Under the pieces are notes generated by a model, which was not told the DNA's origin, made no database searches, and saw only the letters and a program-made list of their open reading frames with translations. A DNA stretch of 64,000 nt, taken from Epiperipatus broadwayi. Lineage: Eukaryota; Onychophora; Udeonychophora; Euonychophora; Peripatidae. Both the position numbers and the translations under genes were made by a program. Positions 1 through 12,893 of the stretch are shown one piece after another; position 1 is the stretch's first letter; the number at the start of each line of letters is the position of its first letter. The DNA lies in NCBI GenBank assembly GCA_028023455.1, contig JAQFVV010007261.1, forward strand, positions 55,215-119,214, in the 5' to 3' direction.

Positions 1-1389
1 ATTATCAATATTTTTTATGTATTTTATTTTTATGATATTAAAAAAAGAGTTTACAGTTTATAGCACATTATTTTATAAATAAAAGTATTCAATCGTAGAT
101 GTTAGATATATAATTATATATTTTTTATAGATATATTACAGTTAGGCAAACAATTTTCACTTAAAAATCCTTGCCATGGTTAGATTGTCGATTGTACCAA
201 GCAGTACATTCATATTTTATAGGTTATGAAGCACTGGACTTGTAGTACAGTGTGAAAATGAATTATTGTGAATAGGCTAATATTTTTTTTATGAAGTATT
301 ATAAGTTCATCTTTTCTATTGCTTTGCCAAATCCATATAATATTAATATCATATATGTTCTTTATTAATTTTTATAATGCTTTTTTGATTGCCCCAGAAA
401 TCTTCAGAATTTTATATTAAGTTGTAAAAGGACATTGTAAAAATAATAAAGAACATAGATGATATTAATATTATATAGGCTAATATTTCATAAGCTAACA
501 AATAACTTGTTTCTGTTATCATTGATTTTTATTTCTCTATTAAGATCTTTCCTTAGTGATTAATCTTTTTTAAAAAATAGTATGAATTAATTGTATTTAA
601 AAATGATTATTATACTATTCATTACAGTAAATCTTTTAAGGAAGTAATACAAACAATGGGCTCATGAATTGTCATTTGTTTTGAAGTTGTATAAATTAGC
701 AAAATACCTTGGACTCCTAAGTTTTACAACACAATAAAATTGATTAAAACCTTATAAAACTAAATAATATTTATTTAGTAAGAATTGCAACATTCTTTAT
801 AATCTAACAAAAAAGAATAATGTGAAATTAACAGGAGAATGATTTTATCTCTATAGAACATTGTTTAATAGTTTCACTGAAGTATTTTATAGATGAAAAT
901 AGAAAGTAAACAAATATAAATTAATAAAATAATTTAAGTCATTTTTTTACAAGTGATACCATTTTTACAAATAATGCTTCAGAATAGAAGAACATATAAT
1001 AAATGTTATCATAAACTAGGATTAAAAATAAATATTCTAAAGCCCAAAGAAATGCCATAACATATAATTTAATTATTTGAAAACATAATGGCAATAATTC
1101 AATATATAATTGATTGTATATAAGTATTTTTAATAAGTATATTTTACTGATAGAGAAAAATATACATGTGCACTTCCAAAGGGATTTTTTAATAGGTTTT
1201 ACCACTGCTTACTTATTTCTATAAAAGTCAGATACTTAATGGAAGACCAAATATATAGGCTGCAGATGCCAAATTGAAATATGGACTGATTTATGTTAGA
1301 AATTAGCAATGATGAATTAAAATTGTAGCATAGGTAGGCCCTATTATTTATGTTTTTTATCTGGGTAATTCTACACAATTACAACTAAG
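1..1389. other. AT-rich sequence, nothing recognised
   Basis: Very AT-rich sequence with scattered homopolymer runs. I see no frame with recognisable protein content, no RNA gene and no clear repeat boundary. Confidence 0.5.
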
Positions 1390-2293
1390 TACACCTGGGT
1401 CTCGTTTTATGCGGATTATTATTAATGCGATTTTGAAGTTATGCGATTCATGTTTCTTTTTAATATCTTTCATATTTCACTATATTTATTAGATATCAAA
1501 AAATTTAAATTATTAATAACATTTTTTGACTTAAAATACTTTTTTTCCTAAAAATATAATGTTATATTAGCGGCTAACATGAATATGGGCAGAAGCTGTA
1601 TTTAGAATATTAGCTTCTATGTAAATAACCTACTTATACTAATGTGTAAATAATAATAATAGATTTATATTTACATATAAAAATATAGCAATAAATATTC
1701 AAAAATTTTAAACTTTTAAAATGTATTTTCTTAATTATAACAGAAATAAATAATTTTTTAGATTTTTAAAATAAATAATAACTAGGATTTTATTGATTTT
1801 ATAAACTGAAAATAATCTTTCTAATGATAATCTATAATCTTTTTGTTTTGATAATGATCTCATTTTTTAAATATAGAAACAAAAAAACTATTAACACAGC
1901 TCAAGACTGAAAGTGGCGCTAGTTGTATGTCACATGACGAATCTGATTTCTTAACATTTCACAAATGAACGCATATTGTCAAATAGACAAATAATTTCTA
2001 ATGATTAAAATATGTATGAAAAAATGTAAAATTAAATACTGTAGTTAATAAAAAAAGTAAAAAAAGTTTGTCTTGTATTATTTTTTTTCAAATATTTGAA
2101 ATTTTTTATTAGTCATACTTTATTTCCTTATTTTTTTAATGCAAATTTTAAAGTAATTTTTACTTCTTGCTTTGCCTTTATGTGATTTCTGAAAATTACA
2201 ACCCCTACCCCCATTTTTCAAGGTAAGTTAAGTCTATTTTTGTGCGAGTTTTCTGAGGAACCTATCTACCGCATAAAATGAGACCCAGGTGTA
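1390..2293 (+). mobile_element. TIR DNA element (non-autonomous), copy A
   Basis: The element begins TACACCTGGGTCTCGTTTTA and ends with the near-perfect reverse complement TAAAATGAGACCCAGGTGTA, giving terminal inverted repeats of about 20 bp. The outermost TA at both ends fits a TA target duplication, as in Tc1/mariner-like elements. The inside is AT-rich, has no transposase frame and contains a CpG-containing core near 1914-1980. A second copy lies inverted at 52211-53283 and shares both subterminal regions, for example the stretch around TTTTGAAGTTATGCGATTCA. At about 0.9 kb with no coding capacity it behaves as a MITE or deletion derivative. Assignment to a superfamily is inference. Confidence 0.8.
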
Positions 2294-4772
2294 ATTACAT
2301 TATATTCAGAAAAAAAATGTTTAATTTAAAATTATGAAAACATTTGCTGAAAATATGAGATTGAAAATAGATTATACTTTTAGAATATAATACAATGCAG
2401 TGTTTTTATATTATTTATTTACATGTATAGATTGCATTTTGTATAATAAAAAAATGTCATTATAACTTTCAAAGCTTGAAAAAAGTAATGCTTTTAAAGT
2501 GTGAATGTGAAGTTATAAGAACTTTTAAATAACTGAAACATAGATCTCAATCCAGTATTAAGATTTACATATTAAATAATGATCAACTAAAAACAGTAGC
2601 TATATTTAAGACAATTTATAAACTTCAGCATTTATGAGTATTCAGATGTACTAAAAGTTTATTCATATAAATATAACTATGATTGCTGAACATGATTATA
2701 CTTTCTTGTACAAAGTAAAATAAAAACTTTTTCTATAGGTACATTTTCTAGAAAACAAACAAAAAATATTTTATTAGCTAAGAACAGATTCAAATTTTAT
2801 TACCATTTTCCTGAAAAAGATAACTTTATTTTGCTTGGCTATGCATATAAGAATGAAAGTTTGAATCCATTCTTACTTAACAGATAGATGTAAAAATATC
2901 TTAAAGTACTAAAAACTATTGCTATATTTTTAGTAGATTTCATTAAAATTTAATGGAAAAGAAAATGATAAAAATTTTAAGTATTTAAATTTGAAAGTAA
3001 AATTATTATTGAGTAATTTGTTTCTAATAAATTTATTCATTTCCCCGGCATGCTCTAAAATCGGCTGCAAAATTAACAATAATGAAAATAATAACACATG
3101 GTTTTTTTTTTCATTAAATAATGATACTTTTTGTTGAATAACTGTTTTTTTTTTAATTTATAATTTCATATTCATTATTATTGTTTTTGTAAATCTTGAA
3201 CATTTGCAATATTTAAGCCATGTATTTTGTATATTATATTAAATGAGTGTCATTCTCATATTCATTAGTAATCGTTGTTAATACTATAGCTATTGTGACA
3301 CTAAAAGAAAAGGTGTTGATAAAGATATAAGAAGAACAAAATTTTAAAGGAAATTTTTGTGATAGTTGTTCAAATCAATATTAGTACCAAAAACATGTTT
3401 ACATATTTCTCATACTAATTTCTACACCAGTATTTTATTTAAAAAAAAAAAAAACGATGATGTTGCGAATTGCCTCTCTCCTTTGTATGATTGTACTTAA
3501 TTTACATATTAGTGATGGAAGTGTCCTAGTTTATTTAAGCATTAAAAATATTTGAATTTTATAAATTCATAATTCATTTTTCAAAATTAGTATTGGAGCA
3601 TATGCAAGTGATGGTAACTATCATTATTTATTTTTTTTAAATTTCTAATTATATTAATAGAACACTCACATATTAAGTATAATTATTTGTTAATTAATTT
3701 CTATTTTTAATATTAATTGTTGATGTTTTTCATTTATTGTTTCACACTTTTAATTCTTAGGTATATCACTATAACCTCATACTTTTTTACTGATTTTAGA
3801 CTTGTATATAATAGCAAGACGAAGTGTGTGGAGATGAATAACATAAGGTTTCTATCCAGCATCCTATATACATTAAGCTGGTGGATATATAGTTATATAT
3901 ATTATTCTATTAGCTAGTCAATATCAGTCAAGTAAACATATTATATGTTTTTATTAACCATATGTCTGAAGTTTATTTCTATATATGCTATTATATAAGC
4001 ATTAGTTCTTAGTATTTCTGTTATGTAATCAGTACACTAGCATGTGGCTTATTTATTTTATTCTATTGTCATGTTATTATTTAGTTACATAATATCTAAC
4101 CTAATCTTGGGTCATAAATTAATCATTATTACACATGTACCTATTTATTCTTTTACAATATATGGGGTAGTTTTGATTTTAATATATTCTTTATAACATG
4201 AATATATATACAAAAAGCTTTACATTGTTGGGATGAATTTATGTAATGGGAAGATATGGTATGAATCTAGCTATGATCAAATTATTAAAGTTAACATTGG
4301 AAAAATAATTTATGTAATGATTAACTTATTACTGGCAAATAGTTATTGTACCCCTATAAAAATGATAGGGCTAATGACCTGACTATATACAGATAACCAG
4401 TCCATAAAATCTAAGTTGCTAAATTTATCTCAAATTATTAGGTCACAAGGGAACACAGAATAAAGAAATTTATTGAATTAAAAAAGAAAAATTAATTACT
4501 TAAATAATACAATTTGCAGTTTGACATTTGAATTTACGGAAGTATTGTGAACAGGATTGATTATTAAATACCTTTAGAAAATGTGTATATATTCCAACCA
4601 TTAACTTTGATAGAGTTAGTTGAAATTCTTTTTACTACTGTAGATATTTAAAATTATTAAAATTAAATAAAGATGTAATTAGAAAATCATTCTAATGTAA
4701 ATATCTTTGATCAATATGTAAGAAAATTTTCATGAATATTGTTTGAGAAAATAATAGCCAAAAATAGATAAC
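2294..4772. other. AT-rich sequence, nothing recognised
   Basis: No coding frame, RNA gene or element boundary could be supported. A 66-residue frame at 3717-3917 is hydrophobic and AT-driven, with no family resemblance. Confidence 0.45.
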
Positions 4773-5083
4773 AGTAGCAAACTCTCCATACAGTAGTTCC
4801 ACTCAGTGCAAACTTTAGTAATCAATGCACACAGAAAGGTTTGTGCATAAAATCCCCTTCTATTGTCTATGCATCCAATATCCCTAGATTAGTTTCTAGC
4901 TTTCATCAGTGAGGAGCTTTGGATCGGCGAGCATTGTACCTAGATCTAAGGATCTAATGCAACCCTATTATATTAGATGAGTAGACACTAGATGGGGATT
5001 TTAGGCACACACCTTCCTGCATTTATTGACTACTAAGGCTTGCACTGGGTGACACTATTGAATGGATAGTGGAGTGTGCTACT
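4773..5083. mobile_element. Foldback (hairpin) element, family 1
   Basis: The left arm (about 4773-4874, beginning AGTAGCAAACTCTCCATACAG) is the imperfect reverse complement of the right arm (about 4978-5083, ending GTGTGCTACT). Arms of roughly 100 bp flank a spacer of about 100 bp. Shared landmarks include TGGGGATTTTAGGCACACACC on the right against the complement of GGTTTGTGCATAAAATCCCC on the left. There is no coding capacity. The structure fits a foldback MITE, or two small elements in inverted orientation. Confidence 0.6.
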
Positions 5084-7600
5084 ATTAATAACATCTTTTG
5101 TAAGTATAGCATATGGTGATCATGTGATATTTTGTTGGTTTCAAAAATAGATAACAAATAATAATGTATTTAAATAAGAAACATTTAAAGCAATCATAAT
5201 TATAAACTAAATATTTTAATCTTAGCTCGGAGTTTAAATAAGTTTTGGCATTTTTAGTTATGTATCTGTTGATAAGAGTTATTTCTTGTTTTAATTTTTC
5301 TCCAGCAATAAAATTGCTCATATCAGAGTCCAAAATAAGTATTTGACTGGAAATCTATTAAGTTTAGGTATATCTTTCAATTCAATATTTAGAGATGTGT
5401 AATTTTAGTTAATTTATGATATCTAACAGAAAGTGATGTTGGAAATGACTCCAAATAGTTAAGCATTTTTTCAAATTTTATGTGATATTTGTAGATGTGA
5501 TATTAACTACAGGCTCATCCAAAATGAGCTTAATGTATAATAATTCTTATTAGTAAAACTCTTGTCCTCAACTATTGTATTCTTAACTTCAGTGTATATG
5601 AAATTGACTTAAATTTTTTCATATAATATTTACTATGAAAGAAATCAGGTGTTTTTTGTTTACCAATATAGTATTATTGTTTCATTTAAATACTTTTTAG
5701 TTAAAATGTCTAATATATATTGTAATGGTCAGATTGGTGCATTTACATAACAAAATCCAGAGTTCAGGCAAAACATAACAAAGCTGACCAGATCCAGATG
5801 ATGAGATCTCGAAACTGACCAACTTCAACTCATTTTCCAATATTCTGTGACTTAATATCCCATGAATTACATTTCTGAGATTACACTTAGTTTTAATTTT
5901 TTTTGCAAGCTGACATAGTAAGGGAAGAATGTGAAACTCTGTGGAAAATTAAGAACTTAACACTAAAAGATTAATTTAACTATTCTACACTCTATGGCTT
6001 AATAATATAATGCACAATATATATTAATAAAGAGTATGTGTGATTTGGAGAAAATTATGAGAAAACACATTAAACTATGATAATTTTAATTATATTTAAT
6101 AACATAAGAATTAAAGAGTTAATTAAAAATAAAAGAAAAGAACATAGTTATTTTGCATGGGTTGAATGGATGACCCATGCAGACATTACAATAATGATGA
6201 GATGGATAATGGTACAGTAGTCTCATCTTGATAGCAATGCAATTTATATAATTAATTATTTGTAGTCTATGACTCATGCCTAATATTGTGATATGCCAAG
6301 CTATTCTGTAGGTTTACTAATAATAAGTTAAACATTTACCAGGGTGATATAAATAAATAATATTAAGCTACTAATTTTAATATTAACAATGATCAGTTAA
6401 ATATGCTCAAAATACAGATTCACTAGGTAAAACCATATTCCAAATACAGACTAATGCTGAAGTTTAGTAGTAATGTGGAATGATCTGGTTACTGTAGATT
6501 GGCATCTGAGACTATGGCACTAAAATATTAAATTAAAGATCACAGTGTGAATGTTCAGTTAGTCATGGGATTCAGTACCTTGTACTCGATATCCTTGAAC
6601 CAGATAGATTGCTAGTGTAATGAGGAATATTTCTTGTTTGGTAAGTCAGATCAGCTTTGAATAAAGTTCTGCACCCTTATGTTCCAGTTCTAAAATTATA
6701 GCTATCTGAACTAAAGAATGGGGTGGTCTGTCACTGGAAACCCATTGAAGAAGGCATAACAAGGTGTTATTGCATGTTATGTGCCTAATAAAGACATATT
6801 CACAATGCTTAATAATAATAATACTTATACATATTTAAATAACTAAGAAGCCATGCTTAAATATCTATAGTTTCAGTCTGCTGAAACTAACTGGACCCAG
6901 TTCTTAAGGTAGCATATCATAATGATGCCAAGAAAGGGTTAATTAAATATCAATCTAGTTTATATGTATATATTGAATCTGTATATTATTTTTTATAACA
7001 AAATTAGGGAGGAGAAAGCATATTTTTGACCTTATAATATTTACAAATATGCTTTTAATATCATCCATTATCATTATCCAACTACTAGATATAATAATTT
7101 GAACTGATTAAGTAAATCTTGATAAATATACTACTAAATGTTGAATAACTAAATATATGTAACAATGAGTGCATAGTGATCTGTTGTTATCTCATAGAAT
7201 AGAATTTCAAAGCAACGGTTTCCATCAGCTAAGGAGCAAGGATAATATTATGCTGGAGAGTTTCTAATTGTCTCTCCCAAAAGTTTACTAAATTAAGTAC
7301 TCTCTGCTTTGAAATATTGGCATATCATAGCATATAAATTTAATAAAAGAAGAAAAAAGAAATAAACAAATTAAAAATCAAGGCACGGCCACAGATTCTA
7401 AAAGGTTTTAAGTAATAACTGCTTGCACTTATTACAGTCAAAAAATAAATTAGACTAAAATTATATTTACAGGCAAGTTGTTTACATTTAGACAGTTTTA
7501 TTTAAAAAGGGAATTAAGTGAAATAATCAATGAATGTTCAGACTAGCTAGCTTAATTAAAGTGTTACAAATAGATTTTTAGTACTCTGCAGTGAAGAAGT
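5084..7600. other. AT-rich sequence with slightly more balanced patches
   Basis: Mostly unassigned. Around 6440-6790 the base composition is less AT-rich and looks like decayed repeat sequence, but there is no frame or terminal structure to name it. A small hairpin pairs AATTTCAAAGCA near 7203 with its complement near 7308. Confidence 0.35.
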
Positions 7601-7679
7601 ATTACCATTTTTTTTTACTTCGAGCTCAGTTGTCTGGCATTGGGGGTAGGCATTGACACTTTCTCTGGATGAGTTGCTC

Positions 7680-7861
7680 ATTTACAATGTCCTTCCTTAA
7701 TAGCAGTTGGTAGCTGGACTTCTCTATCCTAGCAGTGATGGAGATTACCATGGCAACATGCAGAATGGGCTCAAGGTTACTGTTCACCTGAAGGAAGATG
7801 GCAAATATGTGGCATTCCTAGCTGCTCATGATAAGGTTCGAATCTACAATGGGTTCATGTA
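7680..7861 (+). other. Possible decayed coding fragment or exon, unknown
   Basis: This patch is clearly richer in G+C than its surroundings. From about 7703 to the TAG at 7859-7861 one plus-strand frame stays open for about 52 codons with an ordinary amino-acid composition; it includes the stretch HLKEDGKYVAFLAAHDKVRI. It is preceded in frame by stop codons, has no start of its own, and I see no convincing splice-site pair. I do not recognise the family. It could be a remnant exon, a processed-pseudogene scrap or part of an unidentified transposon. The only direct evidence is composition and the open frame. Confidence 0.25.
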
Positions 7862-7875
7862 GAAATAACTTATAA

Positions 7876-7899
7876 ATATATATATATATATATATATCA
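7876..7899. repeat. (TA)n microsatellite
   Basis: Uninterrupted TA dinucleotide run of about 24 bp. Confidence 0.9.
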
Positions 7900-9398
7900 A
7901 TGGGGTAATGCAGTGTTTATATACCAATTTCTAATCTATTGTGTTTGCCCATAAGCTAGATTTGCAGGATAAAAATCCATTAGCCTGTTTACAAGTTTTT
8001 GCTTAAAATTACAAATTGGACTTTTCTATTGTTAATTTCTCTAATCAAACATATTTCATCTTAGTGTAGCCAACTCAACCCCAAATTGACTAGAACATAG
8101 TGCTTTCACCGAGTTTGCTTACACTAAAGTTATGTTTTAAAAATTGTTATTGTCAAATTACGGATCTGTTGACATGCAATTTTAAACAGGTGAGTGTGGC
8201 ATGATTTCAGTTAATAAGATTGATTTTAAAATTTAGAAATTTCCAAATTGTTATGTATAACATTTCATTATATATGTAAGCTGGTCACTGGTGAAATTGT
8301 ACATATATGTGATCTTAATGAAAATAATGAAATAAATTTATACTCATATATTTATAATAATTTAAATATTTAAACATTTAAATATAATTGTGTGGTAACA
8401 TCACTAAATCTATTACATGTCATATCTCAAACTCACACATTTAGGTGTGGTGATACATATATAACGTTTACACATATATGCCATTACACATATAGATATA
8501 TGTGCACTTGATGAAGTTTAAAACTGGTATGAGTACTACTATGAGATATAGTAGGTGAAATGCATAGTCTGATGGAATACACTGTTATATAATTATTAAT
8601 ATTTTTTATTAGTTATTTATTGGACTTGAGATTATCCAATAATTAATAGTATTTCACTACACCACTGTCACACTATGTAGGGACTGGTTTCTATCCACTT
8701 TTCACAGCAAGAAATGTGCATCTTGGGATCATAGACTTGTTCGCATGTCTTTGGTCATATGTTTATGATTACATCCCTCCAAGGTGATGAAAGTAGATAA
8801 ACACCACTTTCTATCTTGCATGAAAGTGGTATAATGAAAATGACATCACAGAAATATTATTTATATAATTATGTTTTTGTTTAACTTCCTTATTTGTTAT
8901 ACTATTATTTTTTTCTTAAATTCATATATATATAATATTATGCTTTATTATATTAGTAGAAAATCATATTCCTAAGATAAATATAAATGTAATTAAAATA
9001 TAAACAATTAATAAAACCTACCAAACAAAAATCCATTAGACATTTTAAGAAATATATATTTAAAGAAACAGATTATAAATAGTATAAGTTGAATTTAAAA
9101 AAATATTTCCAATGAAAACCAAAAGTAAGAGCAATATTGGCATGATTATGATTGCAATAAAAACTAAATTAACTCAACAGAAGGATATTGAAATATTTAT
9201 ATATATTCACACACACACACACACACAAACAAAATGAAATAACTGAAAATAATATCAATGTTAAATTATACAGATGATAGATTATAAAGAAAATAAAATA
9301 AGTTTCACTAATTAAAATAAGAATAGAAGAATTAAACACTATTAACAGAATTAAGAATTGTCAAAAAATAATATATATATATTATTATTGAAAAAATA
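7900..9398. other. AT-rich sequence with short (AC)n run
   Basis: No gene or element boundary supported. A short (AC)n tract lies at about 9209-9226. Confidence 0.4.
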
Positions 9399-9481
9399 GT
9401 CAACATTTAGACAATCCCAATACCAATACAATCAACAATTTCAAACTGTTGTCAAGACAACCTCCTTTTAACAATATATAT
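9399..9481 (-). repeat. End fragment of the 62.6-kb inverted-repeat family
   Basis: The sequence from GACAATCCCAATACC through CAATCAACAATTTCAAACTG to TGTCAAGACAACC closely resembles the outer arm of the inverted-repeat element at 62582-63090. It also resembles the reverse complement of 63360-63435. It ends where the LTR element at 9482 begins. No matching second half was found after 14224, so this may be a truncated copy rather than a split one. Confidence 0.5.
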
Positions 9482-10833
9482 TGTAACGTTTTCGTATTAC
9501 TAGGCCCTTATACGCCTCAAATTTATATGTGAGCGTGAGTTGATCAAACTGTATCAACCTAAAAAAAATTGTATTTTAATTCTTAACACAGCTATTTTTC
9601 CTGATCAACTTCGGACTAGAATGATTACCGGGTACAATCGTGAGCAGAACCAGTTTTTAATTTCTACTTGAGGGCGCCAGGGTCGTTAGACCCACTGAGA
9701 CTGCGTCAAATATTGTAGCCCGTAAGGTAATAATTATACGATCTAATTTAAATAACTAAAGGTAAAAATAAATTACATAGAATAGTATTAATTTTTGACA
9801 CGTACAATGAAAGTGAAGTTAATAATAAAGATTTATTATAACTCGTCAAACATTCAATAATTATGATTAAGACAGACATTACAACGTTGGAAAGGATTGT
9901 GCATATGAATTCATTAATCTACGTCGAATATTGGAGTATTAATTATTTAGTCTGATTTTCTGTAGCAACATTTTGGTTCATTTCTCAGTTCGTAAATCTT
10001 CTGATCCAAGAAAATTTTATGGGATAATATTTCAATTCAATTCATTATTCATAAAGCTTTATGTAAAAAAAAATTATGTACATTTACTTACCGGTAAGTT
10101 AACATTAAGTAGGTCATCGATCTTCCCGACGTACAATTCAGTTAGTGATTAGTCCACAGTAGCTGTTTTTTTTCTTTTAGTTTTATTTCCGAATCTCCGA
10201 TCTAATTTAGGTAGCACGAGGACGATCTAGGTGACTTTTTCCGAGAGAAAGTGTCGGCAAACGATATCGTTCTACTCACTCATGGCGAGCGATTTCAGTT
10301 TGTATCTAAGTGAACACATTTTATTAAAAGAATATGAAACACTTCCAAATGCTCAGCACTATTGGAACACCCAGGTAAAAAGACCCCTTTTCAAATCTGT
10401 CCGCTCCTTTTATACTCTTCGATTCTTTTTAGAAGCTCTGCGCACGTTCTTTCTTTTTCTTTGTTCCACTTTATAAACTTCTACATTCTTCTCCTTTTCT
10501 TTTTTACAAAGTCTGTTTTCCGCTAAGAATTTTGGCCATTTTTAATTACCATCAGAAAATTGTTTCTGATAACAATCTTTCGCCTTTTGAAATTTCCTTT
10601 CGCTATTTTAATCAATGATTCAATATGCACTTTCCAACATTGAATTTATTTTAGTTAACTTATTTCAAAAAAAAAACTAAACTTTCACTGTACGTTTTTT
10701 TTTCTCTTTTCAAAACATTATGCTAAAACAAATAAAGATCGTGTTCACTTTCTTTCTTTCCTCTCTTTTTTTTTTTTTTATAATACCTAATATCAAAAAG
10801 TAATTTGTACTCTATATATAAATAAATGGTACA
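9482..10833 (-). repeat. 3' LTR (left copy)
   Basis: Read on the minus strand this is the 3' LTR. On the plus strand it starts TGTAACGTTTTCG and ends ATGGTACA. It matches the right LTR almost base for base except for a few indels and a cluster of small differences aligned with 13560-13880. A short open frame at 10231-10476 lies wholly within the LTR and is not a gene. Confidence 0.9.
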
Positions 10834-11351
10834 ATACCACCGGGGCAGGGGAATGAGAATAAAATGTAGATTTAAACTAATTTTATTCTTAAGAAGTCTT
10901 CATGCCCATATTCATGTGTTTTGTTTTATTATCGCGCTGATATATTGTGTGAACCCATTCCACAAGCGACGTTCGGCGGGAATGTAAAATATTTCCACAT
11001 TCATCTGTCCTCTCCGCTTAATCGTAATAGTAATGCTAAAGACCCCAAGTTATAAGCACAAACGAGCGTTGCTCATCGTTTTGAGTCTTACAGGCTCGTG
11101 GCAACCTGGTCTGTCCTCCCCAATATCTGGATCTCTGCTAGAAATAGACTGATGAGCGTTTAAAGATGGTCTTATGTTACATACTGCGTACTAGGACTTG
11201 GGGTTATGCTTTTTTCCCTCTTTAGTGACCGCCTACCCGGTCAAATACTTGTGACTTACGTTCACACCAGCCATATCATTATTTCTTTTCGTTTTTCCGA
11301 GGCACATCCGAGATCTGCAGGGTGTTATCCGGCCCACTCTATCTCTCAATG
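10834..11351 (-). other. LTR-element interior, 3' untranslated or deleted-pol region
   Basis: About 520 bp between the end of gag and the 3' LTR. Composition is fairly balanced around 11040-11340. I found no aspartic protease, reverse transcriptase or integrase signature. If the element descends from a full gag-pol element, the missing pol would have been lost here. Confidence 0.45.
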
Positions 11352-12431
11352 TTATCTATCACTATAACTGGTTGATGGCGGAGGTGACAAGGATCGAACC
11401 CCCTCTCTGTATTGCTCACACCAGTCTCTCCATTTTATATCAAGATCTTCTCTCTTGTATTTATTTTCACTCCTAACTTTTTCGTCTATTTCTGGAGGTC
11501 TTGCACGGATTCCCTTCCCTTTATTCTTAGTTGGGGACCCCTTATTTTTCCTTTGATTTCCAGCACTATTAGTCAACACTATAGTGTTCAGTTGTATCCG
11601 ACCCTTCTGGTTCGGTAATTTGTCGAAGTGTTTAGGACTCGTCTCTTCTCCAGTGTTGTCATTCTCAAAGCACTAAGCAATTCTGCCATTCTCTACTGTC
11701 TCACATCCGGTACTTACCAACAGATGCCCTACTGGATCGGGAAAATTTTTCCGCGTAATCTTGATAATCTGTTTTTCTGTTAATTTGCACTCGTCAGCGC
11801 TCGTAGTTGCGCTACTTGTTTCCAAAAAATGGTACATAACGCTCTTCTGTTCTGCATTTCTCTTGCGCCACTTTATTCTTAATTCGTTCTTGGTGGTCCT
11901 CGTTCCAATAGCATTTGATTAATATTTGACCATACTGTGTAAAGTTATTCGGTTTCTTAAACAAGGATTCCCACCAAGCTTGCGCCGTCCCTTGTAAATG
12001 ATTAACTGCCAGCTTTAGTTTAACTTCTTCCGACATGGGGTTTATCGCGAAGTACCCCTGCAGGCTGTTTAAGTGTTCCATCGGTGATTCTCCATTTTGT
12101 CCATAGAAAATTTTTAATTTCAAAAAGGGGTTTACTGCACTCGGCACGTTTTCTCTATTTTCTATGAATTTTATCTCTTTGCTTTCTTGTTTATCGGATC
12201 TCAATTCTACCACTTCTGTGCTCTGTGACCCTTTAGCTATTTTCTCATCTACTACCTTTATTAACTCTTCTTTCATTTCTTTAATTTCTACCCTTATTTC
12301 TTCTTTCAATTCTCTGACCATCTCTGCCATTTCTTTTTTATCTCTTCTTTGAATTCTGTCATGCATTCGTATAATAGTTTTTTTATTAAGGGTTCCAAAC
12401 CCTCTTTTAATTCTTCCGCGCCTTCTGCCAT
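11352..12431 (-). pseudogene. gag: Retrotransposon gag, frameshifted
   Basis: Gag forms the particle that packages retrotransposon RNA. The likely start is the ATG at 12431-12429, giving MAEGAEELKEGLEPLIKKLL. A one-base slip in an A-run (plus-strand T-run near 12335-12339) moves into the frame of the longest block, 12366-11812. That block has a charged coiled-coil-like N-terminal part and then a capsid-type domain with HLQGTAQAWWESL, the common gag W-W motif. Near 11815-11830 the frame shifts again. The continuing frame reads LTEKQIIKITRKNFPD, a typical late-gag segment, and has a TAG stop at 11675-11673 before a lysine/arginine-rich tail to 11352. No zinc knuckle is visible. Two frameshifts and one stop make this copy non-functional as read, although sequencing error cannot be excluded for the homopolymer slip. 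Confidence 0.8.
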
Positions 12432-12874
12432 ATTTTGTGTATTTTTATTATTTCTCAATTTCCTATATGGCCGTATTGCTTATTTTTGCTACAGTAAACA
12501 AAATCTTAACGCTATCAATTTTTTTTACGATATAAATCTAATATTTTATTTTGCTTTGCTAATAAATTCGTTCACCGACACCCTCTCTTTTATCACCCTA
12601 TAATCTCCCGTCCCCTCTACCTTTACCGTCATTTCTTACCTTTGATCGGTTTTATTTATTATTTAATAATTTATAAGCTATTATTTTCTTTCAATATAGT
12701 CCTTATTTCAAATCCTACTCTAAAAAAAAACTTTTGTAATCGTATGCAATAACTTTTTAGACTTGCACACTATTTGTGGTCATATTTATTTTCCGGCTAC
12801 GGACATTAAATTCTCAATTTTATGCCGTTTTTAAATTTTCTCAGGTCGTGGTTTTTTTTTTTTCTTTTCGTAAG

Positions 12875-12892
12875 CCTCGAGTTGGGTCGCCA
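12875..12892 (-). other. Primer-binding site of the LTR element
   Basis: One base inside the 5' LTR, the minus strand reads TGGCGACCCAACTCGAGG. TGG complements the tRNA CCA end, and the following CGACC resembles the 3' acceptor of some arginine tRNAs. The exact tRNA is not resolved. The site fixes the element's orientation. Confidence 0.65.
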
Positions 12893-12893
12893 T

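Noticed and set aside
10231-10476. 81-residue open frame in the left LTR
   Set aside because: Lies inside an LTR, is broken by small indels in the right LTR, and resembles no protein.
11390-11405. Box B-like GGATCGAACC as a tRNA or SINE signal
   Set aside because: It falls in the gag coding region of the LTR element and has no matching box A or tRNA fold.
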